Translations under genes and position numbers: made by a program
In this document: positions 52,301-64,000 of the stretch, one piece after another
Position numbering within the stretch: position 1 is the stretch's first letter
How the letters are laid out: each line of letters starts with the position of its first letter
From: Trichoplax sp. H2
Taxonomy: Eukaryota > Placozoa > Uniplacotomia > Trichoplacea
Length of the DNA stretch: 64,000 bases
Reading direction: 5' to 3'
Assembly: GCA_003344405.1 (NCBI GenBank)
Contig: NOWV01000236.1
Span: 34,440-98,439, forward strand
Notes under the pieces: generated by a model
Databases searched by the model: none
What the model saw: the letters and a program-made list of their open reading frames with translations, nothing else
What the model was told of the DNA's origin: nothing

Positions 52301-54113
52301 AATTCACCTTACAGTGCCTCGAAATTTATTTTATTCATTGATTATGCTACGGCTATTCCTAAGAATGATTTTATCCTTAAGGTTGGCCACGGCTAATGCT
52401 AAGACTGTGGCCATTCCTAAGAATGGCCGTAACAATTATACCTTAAAATAAAACAGAATAACAAGAAATTTGTTCCTAAAACATTATGATTTGCCTAAAT
52501 TTGCATACATGCGGAACATATTTTTCAATATCTAGCCGCCAAAATGTCTCTAATGATTAATCATGCAATAACGATTGACTATTCATTGTGTCTAAAGACA
52601 ATGTGAAACAAGTCTAACTGCAATTATAATCATCTTCTAACGGATTTATCAGATCCATATTAACCTCACTTTAATAAAAACTATTATGCACAATAATCTT
52701 TAAGCATCCGCGAAACATATAGAAAATCTAGGCACGTTTTGCCATTCTATAGATAAGGATTATAGACTACAATACGTGAACCTTGAATCCTAATTTTTTG
52801 TTAAATGCTTTTGGCTCATGATTTTAGATTTTCTTTACAAAGATAAATCAGTATAATAATCTGGAAGTAAAACCTAATCTATGCAAATTTTTTGTTACTT
52901 TGTATTGATGGTTTAAAATTGATAGATTATGACCCATTGAGATACAATACTCGTATATCAAGTTGTGTGAGATGTAAGCATCATCGTAATTCTGCATGTA
53001 CATTAAAAAAGTTCAGTAAAAGTGATTTAAATATTGCAGTAGACGATTAAGTACCGTTCACTTGAAATAATGCAGTTGAATCACTCTATAGCTTTTTATA
53101 TCAAATCTAAGCCTTTTGGTTCAAGGCAAAGACTGAGCCATATAATTGCAGAATTTCTGTCTTTTAAAATAAAATTAATTGATTCATAAGTCTTGATTGT
53201 CAACTATAAAAATACCATCTGCTTAGGCTATGTTATTTTATTTCTTTATGCTAATTTTAATCGTTTTACATTATTTACTAAAATTTATTTGAGGATATAC
53301 CAATTTAACTTACTCGATAAGTTAACAATTATTTTAATACTTAATAAATAAAAATAGTACGATAACCATCGTAGTTTAACACTTAAGATGAAGCCAATTT
53401 ATCAAAAATTTTAACAATGAAATAAAAACTTAAAGCTCTTCACTACTGTAACATTTAATCTCATCATCGTGAAATTATGACCAACGAAGGTTTCAATTCT
53501 TAATATTTTAATAGATCATTCCAAAATCTGAAAATTAACAATTATTAGTAAAATTTTTGTTAAATTGAAATGAAAAAAATATTTATTAAGGAGCAAACTT
53601 TTAAAAATTGCTAAAATCTATTAATTTCTTCTCTGATTACTTAACTTATTTCCTATTTTTATGTTATTCATTACAAAAATTATTCATTAATTACATTACA
53701 GTACATGCTATAGATACTGATTGCAAAGATTACCACAAGGGAAAATATAGAGATCCAGTTATTATGTAAATATTACCTCATCTAAAGTTGAAAGAATATG
53801 TAATCCATGAATAATGAAGAAATTCAACAATAAGTAATCCAATTAAATAAAAATTAAATAAAATAAGGGAATTAATTGACCTATTAATGGCTATATTCAA
53901 TGTAATTAAATCCGTATACTAAAAGAAATTTAAGGTCGAGAAGATCTGTAAAATCTAGCTAACTTTTTAAAACACGTTGATCATCCATCCTTATCTCATT
54001 CAAATATCTTGAAATAGAAATAGTTGCTATACCATATGCAGCAACATATTAGCAGCTGCGACGAATATTGATATCTTTCTTTTGTTCAATTTTGCTTTTA
54101 AAGCAAGAGAAGG
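43394..54113. other. Gene-poor DNA upstream of the DMRT-like gene (first half)
   Basis: I find no exon chain on either strand. The DNA is strongly AT-rich and largely free of the GTACA arrays seen earlier. Open frames at 47075-47281 and 50236-50451 (both minus) are short and show no family composition. One foldback element at 52349-52430 is listed separately. The DMRT promoter should lie near 43.4-43.6 kb. Confidence 0.5.
52349..52430. repeat. Second compact foldback element
   Basis: The arm at 52349-52366 pairs with 52413-52430 (15 of 18 positions). Inside it, GGCCAC at 52385 pairs with GTGGCC at 52407. The right arm also holds GGCCATTC and GAATGGCC around a 4-base loop, so alternative hairpins are possible. 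It is less AT-rich than its surroundings. Confidence 0.7.
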
Positions 54114-54236
54114 ATGGCGCTATATTACATTAATTCTGCCGCTCCGAAACGACTTCATTTGGCTATTGGTTTCTTTGTTATCCTTGTGAAGGCTACCAAC
54201 TACGATTATAATATTTTCTGGCCACAAAACATCTAA
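54114..54236 (+). CDS. Possible small secreted-type ORF, 40 residues
   Basis: The start codon sits in a good context (AAGGATGG). The peptide runs MALYYINSAAPKRLHLAIGF and then a hydrophobic stretch (FFVILVKA), with a short tail after it. This resembles a signal peptide or a single membrane segment. The local base composition is less AT-rich than the flanks. There is no relative I recognise and no repeat of a peptide motif. A GTGAGT donor lies just beyond the stop, at about 54246, so this could also be a mis-read first exon. The call is weak. Confidence 0.2.
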   Translation: MALYYINSAAPKRLHLAIGFFVILVKATNYDYNIFWPQNI

Positions 54237-57200
54237 CAATAACATGTGAGTAGCGAAAATTGATTAACATTTTAATTAACATGAGAGGATTTCAATCATA
54301 ACATCAGTGACTATGTCACTATTTGAAGTTAGTACCACAACTATTGGATACAGCTTAAGCGTTAACTACAACTCCGATACAATATTCCGCTCTAGGTGAT
54401 AGTACAGTATATGAAATGATGTACAGTATAGTAACAATTATATTCATCTTGAAGCTAACTGATCCTATGGTATCGGGTTTAGTCATAAGTTCTTATCTGG
54501 TGATGTCAATAGCTTTTGCTTATAGATTCTTATATCGAGAGAAACTGCTTACTTAAATAGTAAAACAATTAATTAAGATTCTATAGTTCGATGCAAAGAA
54601 ATCTGTATGGCCACTACGTCCTTTTAGCTCTCAATGAGATTGCTGATATTATTTTAAATAGTACAATATAGTAATAAAATGCTGAAAATATCATGTTGAG
54701 CTATAAATAGGCAGTTTTACTAACTAAAAATTTAGATTTAATATATCTAACCGAGCTGCTAACAATTGTCCGAAACGGAATAAGTTAATTAGACTATATC
54801 GAAGCTTTCTCTTTCAATTATAATTGTAACGTCTATATATATATACAGTATATGGCGTCAAGTCCTACTTACGAAAATTAAACATTGACAGTTGATAAAA
54901 ACCTAGATTAAATTGACCTAACCAATTTCAATAATGCTGATCATTTAAACATACTTTAGTACAATAAAACCAATAATAATGAGTCAATATGGGTATTAAT
55001 ATATTAATACATGATCGACCCGTATCAAGTATAAGTATTAGAGGATACTAAACTAAAATTTATTATTAGAGGTATATTTACTCTACTTTTAAGAACTATG
55101 ACCACAGTATCAAGAATTACGCTGTTTTAAAATTTACTTGGGGAAAACATTAAGATAGGGGTCGATAAAGAAGATCAATAATACAGACTTAAAATTAGCT
55201 AAATAGACGATTATCATTTCGCTTACCAAGAGATATAATTAAACATTTATCACCGCATATAATAATGCATCAGTAAAAAGTTTCTCATTTTGATTTGTTT
55301 GTTGATGATATAATTGTTGTAGTATTAAGCTAAAAATTCGATCTTATCAATCGGTAATTAAAGTAGTTTAGATTATACCATAACCACATTATTGAATCTA
55401 TGAACGATATGTGACCGAAGTCAGCAGCATATATTGCTTAAATTACAGTGACTGAAATTCTTGTAAGTATGGCAGATTTTTTGTTGCAATTTTAATTATA
55501 AATGAAATCATGTAAAACATGCATATGATATTTTTTACTGTATTCCATTTCCATAACACAAAAGTAGTAAATGAGTACAAACAACCAGTCAGTTAAATTA
55601 TATGATAAATGGCGATCATGAAAACTACAAATAATTAGAAAATGCCCATAAAGAAACACGTTAATCTTCTACTTCATTAGCTATTCCATAGAAGAAGGCC
55701 CGAGATACGATCATCAAGATATATAATATTTATCAGCAGGGATATACTAAAAAATACAAAGATTGCTATAGGAAGCAAAATGCATTACCCGGTTCATTTA
55801 TTATACTACTTTTAGTTAGCGTTACTAAAATTGGGTAATTGTAACTTTCAACAATATTATGACATTGGCATTAAACATTTTGATATTCCATCTACAAGTT
55901 AGTAAAATAAATTTGGCAATAACAACAATTTGAACAAAAAGTCGTCGCTGATTGGCTTTACACCAACATTATTAATAAACTGACGGTTTTTTATCTTAAA
56001 TCCTATTTTTCAAAATTGACATGAATTATACTGGCCTCTAAAACAACAAGATAAGAATTGAAAGAAAAGTGATAATAACAATAATGAAATAGATTATATC
56101 AGCTTTTAGTCAATGCAAAAGGTTGGAGAAGATCCCCTGAAATTTCTGACTATTAAAGTAAACAGTATTAAAAGCATTATATCAGCTTGATAATTATAAA
56201 ATATTAAATAAGATCACAAAAAAAATGTGGCTATTGTTTTTCATGTAATTTTTGAACATGAAACCATCTGTTTCATTATCCGTTAAAGACGAACATAATA
56301 CCATGGAAAACAGAAGGAAATGAAGAGAAAGGAAGGAAGGGAGGGCAGTTGTTCTACAATCAAAGTAGTTCAAAATTGACAGCAATTAAAAATAATACTC
56401 TGATCAAGATAAAACAACAAGCTTGTAATCTCCTACCGGCAATAGAATTTGAATTATATTTTTACCACGGCGACAAATCACGACAAAACATAAAGTGAAC
56501 GTTGTGTCAGCCACGATAGTTAACTATTAATAGGAATATAAGTTTATTTCGTGAAATTTTTTCCAACGGTATCTTTAGTATAGCTGACCAATATGTTTGT
56601 AAACCGTCTTCATCTTGTCGGTATTGCAAACGACATCTATAAATTTTTAATGACAGAGAAATGATCAACACTATATTAATATAAACTTTTAATTGATCTG
56701 GTTCATTGAATCTTAAAGATTTCTGTATTTCATCGAAGAAGATAGCGTTTTATTTACACCTTGTTCAGATTTTACCCAAGTTACAAGGTAGATATTGTTT
56801 TCCTACATAGAATTGACCCAGTAAAAATATACTATTCATAGACAAGCCTGATATTGACCTCATCAGTTAAGAACACTTCTGTGCCTATCGAACAACAATA
56901 AATATTAATTTCTCTGGACCCTGTAATGTAATTGCTTAATTTCGTGATCTAGGAAGAAAGAGTTGGAATTTTAAATTATGACTTTCTCCAATGTTGGAAA
57001 TCGATTTTGTTGTATCATATTAACAATAGGACAGAGAGTAGGCATAGCAGAAATGGATGGTCTACCGATAGGTCTTTAATTATGTCAAAAATTCTGGTAA
57101 ATTAGATGGTGTCTTGAATTATGATGTAACTTTTCTTGCAACCCTCATGCAGCTGTTTCATTATATTGTTAGTTTTGATGGCTATTTCCTAAAATATAAA

Positions 57201-60200
57201 GAAATTTAATCGAATTGTTTATTTTCAATAATGTTTCACGTTTAAATGACGGTTAGGAATAAAATTTTCTATTTTTATTGCCAAAGTTCTCTCCTTAAAC
57301 TATTGTAATTAATGCTATCTAGGTATATGCTGTACTTTGATGAACATGCTGAAGTTAATCATATTATTATTGTTGATTTATCAGGTATTCTCAGTACCGA
57401 AGGTAAGCAGCAGAGATAAATAGATTCCGGTAGTCTTTAGTAATTACTGTACAAATAGACTATCAATGAAACATGACCACTAAGAAAAATAATCATGTCC
57501 ATTGTTGTCTATAACGCTTGCTATTGATCAGTTAAAATGTCGTACAGGTTTCAATCTTTCAAACGGGCGAATGCTATTTAGTAAGTATTCAAGGAGATTT
57601 TCCCGAACTGTAAAACTATCAACACCAATTCTGCAAGCTAAAGTATTCTAGAATAGCTTATTTTAGTTATGCTATCATCAGACATGTTTGGTACTTATCC
57701 TAATATTGCAATAAACTGAAATTAATTATCACTTAATTACAACTATATTAAGTTGAAAACGGTGTGATAACAATCTTATTCTATTTTAACTTAAATATTG
57801 AAAAATGGTTTTGAAATTAATAAAAGAATGCTGTAATAGCTAGGTGTCAACTTTTTTTTTATTAGTAATATGTACGAATTTATTAAGAAATATGAATATT
57901 TTGATTTAATTTTATATAGAATGAAAATGCATTTATTATTCCATTATTCATAATGTTAATATTTTGCTATAAAGCAATTAACTGGATGCATGTCAGTCAT
58001 CTCAGTCATAAAAGTGAATTGATTTAAATGACATTTTATTGTAATTTTAGCCGTGACATGATGCAGGATGTTTTCTCTTCCTTCCATTGTAATGTGAATT
58101 GTAAATAAGAATTCACCTTCTATTTCATGGATTCTTTCTATAATTCTTGCATCTAAATTGAATATAAATTACACCCGTAATGTGTAATTTAGTATTAAAT
58201 CTTATAGCAACAAAGAAGATGCTTAGTTTAGAAATGAAGAATTAATAGAGAAGTAAAACAAAATCTACCCATAATGTAAAATAGATTTAAGAATATGAAG
58301 ATTGCTATTAATCCTCAGTAACTAAACTTCAGTAATTCTATCTCAATTTACTCCTTCTCCTCACTGATTTTCAATTTCATTCTTTCGGACTATTTTTGGT
58401 GATTTATATATATACGTGTATACCTTTTGCATAGGCATTCATATTAAGCTTTTGGTATACATTATTATGCAAAAACAGTACGCAATTGCCGCTCCGATTC
58501 AACGCAATAAAAAGATCACTAGCATCCTCGAGGCGCTGTTTATATATGTATATTCTAATACGACAATAAATAAAAAATGCACCATCAGTTATCATTTTCC
58601 ACCTTCATATAGTAGAGATATTATTATATTTACTCTTAAAATTAATTTACAGCTACTGGCTTTAAAATTATTAGTAAAATCTTAATAATTTAATAAAAAT
58701 GGCCTAGGACATATGGACCTTCTAGATGCTAATTAAAGGAAGAGAACTTACTGCTGTAACACACAGATTTATCTAAATACCAACGATGGACGCAGTAAAA
58801 TATTAAAAACAAAATGCTTCTGAGAGAATTTCTATCTGTCTATCTACTCTAAAGTTCTTGGTATATACGAAATAAATATTAAATCGATAAAATAATGCTA
58901 AACTAATTGATTTTAATATTGATGGGTGATATTTAAGAACTTATGAACTTAATTCGAATATAATTGAATAAGAATTCGAAAATAATGAAACATTGTCTAG
59001 CTATTGAATCTACAAATAGAATCTTCCTCCTTTGCAATGCGGCAGGTGAGTAACTATTTCTTGCTGGTTAGATCAGCTTAGTGCAGAACTATGCTGCTAA
59101 AGTCTGGTCTAGTCATGACTAATTTTAGACTAAGCTAGCAGTGGAATTAGAAACGTCGATAGAATAAAGAATATTTCTAGAGATTTTATGTGTTCAGCGA
59201 AAAAGGTTTTATAATTTCTAAATTTTAAATAATACCTAATAATATGAAGAACTAAATAAAGAAGTAGCTGTTATAGCTTGCGTTATTACACAAAGATATT
59301 TCATAAGCATGCTGCCACAACTACCCTTGCAACTCAAGAAAACAAGACAGTACTTATAATAAACTTTACCTCAATCCGCAGAACTACTTCCCTAGCCTAC
59401 AGTATAGTGATTGGAATTCTTGCAAAGTACACACTAACTCGCTCAACACAGTATACGGTATATAACTCTCACACAACTTCGCCTTAACCTGAACCACTTT
59501 TTATTGATCACAATCCTACTTATATACTTTTTCAGTCGTTATAACATATTTACTATGCTATCAACGTATTTCAATAGCCAACATGTTATTACGATTAAAT
59601 TATTAAATACGGACATTCGGGGTAATAGACAATTTCATACGTAAGCCTACTTCGATTGTAAGCTATACCAAACTCCTATATTCTCGGTACTTATTTGTAA
59701 CATATTACTATATCGTCATAATATTATAATAAACTTAGTTTATTACTAACAATAACAATTCCTCAAGTAGTAGTTCATACTTCTAATAAGTTTAAAAACA
59801 AAATGTTATCATAAACTACACACACATATCTAAGTTATTTTGATGACCGTGACACATGCACATTGCGCAAGAATATACTTATGAATAGACGACTTTTGAA
59901 TCTTTAGGAATGTCTTTAGCTCAAATCATTCAAGAGATTGTAGTGTGTTGTTTCTTTAATCTCTCAAATGTAAATATTTTACTGCTGCTAGTTGCGTCAA
60001 TACTGTAATCAGTTGGATTAAACACCAGAGCTTAGCTACTAATTTAAGATTACATTTAGAATGAAACAGCTTGCACTCTGATACCTCTTCTCCGTCGCTT
60101 CAGCATTAATGATTCATAAACTTAATTCTCATACTGTTGGCAATTAATAATTTTAAGCACTGCTGTATCACTTATTAATCTCAACCTCTCCATCTTTACA

Positions 60201-63068
60201 ACTTATTTCGTACTACTATAACAATGAGATACTTGGCTCTGTCTTTGCTAAATTACGACTTGAGCTAGAATATCTGAATGATGGATGCCACCCTTAAGCA
60301 GCTGTTCTTTAGGATATCTTTAAATATGTTCCAAGGTTGTGTACTAATTGAATTGAAAACATTGCAATCGATTGAAATTAAAATTGTCTTCTCATATAGT
60401 ATAAAATACACAATTGTTTATTGATGAATCAAATTGACTATAAGTAATCCTTAACAAGGGCCATAAAATGCATATGCAATAGCACATCAACTCAATATCA
60501 TTTTTATAAATATTCTTATAAAGAATTCCTTACTTCTTTGCATTCCTTATACTAGTTGCTTAGAATTAATAATGGAAAAGTTGCATGTGATAGTATAGTC
60601 ATGTAGATAAATAGAAATCAAATTAATAATTATTTTCGATAATGCAATTCTCTTAAATTTTTCTATATTAGAATGTTAACGCACTAGCTTAATTGCCGTT
60701 TGTTGCGTTATTTCTAGCATTGATATTTCACGATTCCAATATTATCAAATTATTTGCGAATCAAAATTATTCTCGGCATCAAATTATATTATTGGTGAGA
60801 ACAATCGTAAGTTTATTAATTTGCATTCTAATTATATAATTACCATATATTTCATATAATGATAAATATGTTATATTTTATATACTTTCATTGATTAGAA
60901 TTAGCGTTATACTTATAGATTATTTTAAAACATGACGATGAAATCAGCTATACTAGCAATAAATATCTGAACAATAAAGATATTCTGGCATGATTATTCT
61001 TAAACTTTAAAAGCTTATTTAACTACTGTTAACATGTACAATGTACATTCCATATTCTGAAAAGGTTTAACGATACTTCCCTGTTATTAAATGGACAAGT
61101 GGATACGCTTTATAAATAATCTTTGCTTGCAGGCAATTAATATAAGATCATCAGTGCCTATTGTAGCGTTCTATCTATTAACAGAATTTTAAGTAATTTA
61201 ATTTTAAATCTCCGATGCTTTTTTACTTCTATTAAGCGATAGATGCATTTTTATAACGCTTTTAATTATAATAGGTAGCAATACTAATATACTAAATCCA
61301 TTCAGGGTTATTATGCGAAACTCTTTACAAAGGGGCGTTTACGTACAATCTCCCTGATATAACAAAGAAGTAATCGTTTGCACTAAGGATACAGAATTTT
61401 TAACTACTCTATTCGGATTATCCATATAGTTAGTAACTTCCCAACTATAGTTCTGTAGTTATAAGTAACATCTCTCTTTCTGCTGTAATGCTATAATAAG
61501 CTTAACGTCACTTTTAGTAGATAATGACTAGAATTTCATTTGTATAGCTTCTTAATAATAATAAAGTAAATATGTACGAGTGTCATAGCTTAAATAGTCA
61601 TTTCAAAATGGCGTAAAAAGAAATAGATTTGAGCATTTTCGTCCAATCAAAGAAGACAACTCATGCGAAGTGCCTAACAGAAGGCCTCCGTTACATCCAG
61701 CCTATCTACGATTACTTATATGTATCAAGATTCCTATCTATCCAAATTTAGGGATTATCAATAAATTTGAGATTAACTTCAAAAACTGATGTTTTATCTA
61801 GGCAAGTAATTACTGCCTTTATATGCTGTATTATTCAGCAAAGATCAATAGAAGCTAATCTAATTAATGTCATTAATTTTACTGCCATAAAGCTATTACT
61901 GTATTAATAGCTGGATAAACCTCTTAATCAATCCAATATTGACTAGGTTAATTTTTATTTCCAGCGAGCTTAAGGTTTTCGCATACCTTCGCAGTTTCGC
62001 GAATTTGAAGGTTTTATCTTATTAGCGAAGCATTGTAATTCTAATCCGGATTGCATAATTCTGAAAGGGAAAGTGTTTTTTGATAAGTGTTCAAAGGTTT
62101 CAAGTGCATTCTATTGTATTCAACATGGTAATTTTTGTCCAGAATATCTCTAGCTAACTTTGCTTCTTTATTTGAATTGATCTAACATCTATAAAACCAC
62201 CGTAAATATAGAACATTGAGTGTATTATTGGCACGATTAACACCATCGCTCTCACGATAAACAGTCAGTGTTGTGTAATTATGATAATCTACCATTTTTG
62301 CTACGATATCTTCATACACCATTTACCTTACGTCGCGAGACTAGATACAGTAGCTAGTGTTGCCACCGCAACTACGATTTTGATTACGGTGACAAATATC
62401 TCATAGCTTTGAAGTAATCTTAATAGACACAGTTACAGAGTTGCTTACAGAACTTCACTCATCAGCACTGTCCGTAGTTTACTAACTATATAATGAATAG
62501 CTCGAATAAGTTAAATTCCGACGAATAGGGTTAAATGATACTGGTTCGAAAGTAGTATTATATGTTATATTGACATATTTCAATCCGAACTTAAGCAAAA
62601 TTTGCAATTGTTTGCTCTTTTGAGGTAAATAGCCCTGATATTTACGACATGTGATCTGGGCAGATAAGTTATATTTTCGCTTTACCCTTGACATGTTATT
62701 AATTCTATTATTCATCGACTAAAAACATTACAGCTTAATTGGAGTCAACGATGCAAATTAGATAAAATTTTTCAGCTATAGTTTTATTACAGCAAAGAAT
62801 TTTCAAAAAATTATCCTGAGGCAAATTAGTGCGCAATTGCCGTACATACTTTTAAGAATGAAATGAACATAGGCAAATTTAAAATACTAGAAAAGATAAA
62901 CCAAGTCCCTGATTTATATTTTCATTAAATCTAATTTCCTGGCCAACGGCTAAAAAGGAAGTATATTTAGTTACTATTTTAAGACTTTTACAATATTAAT
63001 TTGCTGTTGTGGCTGTGTCATCTGCAACTTGCTCACTGTCAGAGTAATTCCCTTATACGAAATCCTGT
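54237..63068. other. Gene-poor DNA (second half)
   Basis: The character is the same as upstream: AT-rich, few repeats, no exon chain. The open frames at 56194-56385 (minus), 58404-58685 (both strands), 59278-59487 (plus) and 62482-62715 (minus) lack family similarity and have compositions expected of AT-rich noise. Introns of a gene extending beyond the window cannot be excluded. Confidence 0.45.
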
Positions 63069-63077
63069 GCTTATTGT

Positions 63078-63148
63078 GATGTTGAGGGTTCTGTGAGATT
63101 GATTTCTAGCCTTGGGTGTAGGTCAGCAATAGCCATTATAATCTGAAA
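63078..63148 (-). CDS. Possible terminal exon of a minus-strand gene entering from the right
   Basis: On the minus strand an acceptor (CTACCTTTCAG) is followed by an open frame reading IIMAIADLHPRLEINLTEPS and then TSQ and a stop. The composition is protein-like and the sequence is less AT-rich. Upstream exons would lie beyond 63.15 kb and were not found. At 23 codons it may well be chance. Confidence 0.15.
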
Positions 63149-64000
63149 GGTAGTATGTGAACGAGGAAAATAGTGAGAGAAAGAACAGCGGAATATATGT
63201 ATTTGCTTACTTAGGAAAGGTAATGTTAAAGCAGCAATCGCGCGTGTTGCAAGGCTAGACTAAATTGTGTGAGATGATGAAGGAGTGAGAGGATATGAAT
63301 CAATTAGAAAACAACACTGAAGGATTAGATACAACATATACCATAACAGGCTATGTAATAGCAAACGACTGTAGAAAATATCGGAAACCGTAATTGCTAT
63401 ACACGACAAACTATATTTGGCTTGTGTTCTAAACTATGGAGAAGCTATTCCTTCTTCTTGCAGCCGATATTTCAATTAGAACTCAATGCTCTTATACGTA
63501 CAACTCTCCTTCACTATTTACTGTAGTCTATAGCACACCATTGCTGTACCATATAGCTGTAAACTTCCTGTAATGAATGAGTTTTTAACCATTATCAATC
63601 GAAAATAGATGTGGCTTGGTCTCTTCTTTGATAACGATAAAATCATCAGTTTTTTGAGTTATCCAGGATACTAGATAGTAAGAATAAAGTGCTAGCTATA
63701 AACTCACTCTTTGCAAGCTAAGACCCTGGTAGATAATATTATAATAAATTTAGCTTAATGTCCACGTCTTCCCACTTAATTTCGTATTATACTAAGGATA
63801 TGTTTCCTTATCATACTGATTACCATTATATTTCAATAATTGCATTATTTAATGTCATGTTATCAAAGTTATCCTAACTAGTACTATCTATTTGGAATAT
63901 AATTGAAATAATTGATAGCAATTTAATTAATTTGATATTTTTATTATGATCTAAAGTGATCAAATGGCAAATAGAAGGGTAGTCATTTGATCAGATTATA

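Noticed and set aside
58404-58685. Overlapping open frames on both strands
   Set aside because: Opposite-strand overlap in AT-rich DNA, no family similarity and no splice sites that extend them.
61962-62036. Group of TTCGC and GCGAA words with repeated AAGGTTTT
   Set aside because: The inverted pairing is short and patchy, well below the two foldback elements reported.
63464-63573. Plus-strand acceptor (CTTCTTCTTGCAG) followed by a 36-codon open frame
   Set aside because: The acceptor is good but the frame length is within chance, and no partner exon or family was found.

Overview
The window looks like animal nuclear DNA, most likely from a placozoan (Trichoplax/Hoilungia type). This is inferred from the sequence, since no database could be searched. 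It is AT-rich. Its genes carry many short introns (about 70 to 600 bp) and encode proteins I recognise as orthologues of animal genes: UBE2U, ANAPC16, DHCR24, RANBP3, METTL4, an ELAV-type RNA-binding protein, CAAP1, OMA1 and a DM-domain (DMRT-like) factor. Most of these genes are split into exons far shorter than a simple ORF scan reports. I rebuilt them by following splice donors, acceptors and reading phase together with similarity to the known families.

Layout. 1-4.6 kb: no gene; one striking foldback hairpin (2982-3074). 4.6-8.4 kb: UBE2U (+, 9 exons) facing ANAPC16 (-). 8.5-10 kb: a dense repeat block of GTACA pentamers plus an ~88-bp tandem repeat carrying a palindrome. 11-13.6 kb: DHCR24 (+, 7 exons seen). 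14.4-14.7 kb: a doubtful short gene. 14.7-19 kb: RANBP3 (-, 12 exons including a 10-nt microexon). 19.1-19.9 kb: a second repeat block (~174-bp unit). 20.2-20.5 kb: a possible terminal exon of an unknown gene. 20.9-23.7 kb: METTL4 (-). 24.2-26.5 kb: ELAV-like (+), head to head with METTL4 across a GTACA array. 26.5-29.9 kb: no gene seen. 29.9-30.9 kb: CAAP1-like (-, first exon not found). 31.8-33 kb: the largest GTACA block. 33.5-36.7 kb: OMA1 (+, 7 exons). 38.2-43.4 kb: DMRT-like (-, 2 exons, 4.1-kb intron). 43.4-64 kb: about 20 kb of AT-rich DNA with almost no coding signal, lying upstream of the DMRT gene.

The genes do not form one pathway. They cover ubiquitin transfer (UBE2U, ANAPC16), sterol synthesis (DHCR24), nuclear export (RANBP3), adenine methylation (METTL4), mRNA binding (ELAV), apoptosis control (CAAP1), mitochondrial quality control (OMA1) and development (DMRT).

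The most unusual points are: the inverted GTACA pentamer arrays, which are concentrated in the first 33 kb and rare afterwards; three GC-AG introns, two of them in METTL4; the 10-nt microexon of RANBP3; and two compact foldback elements.
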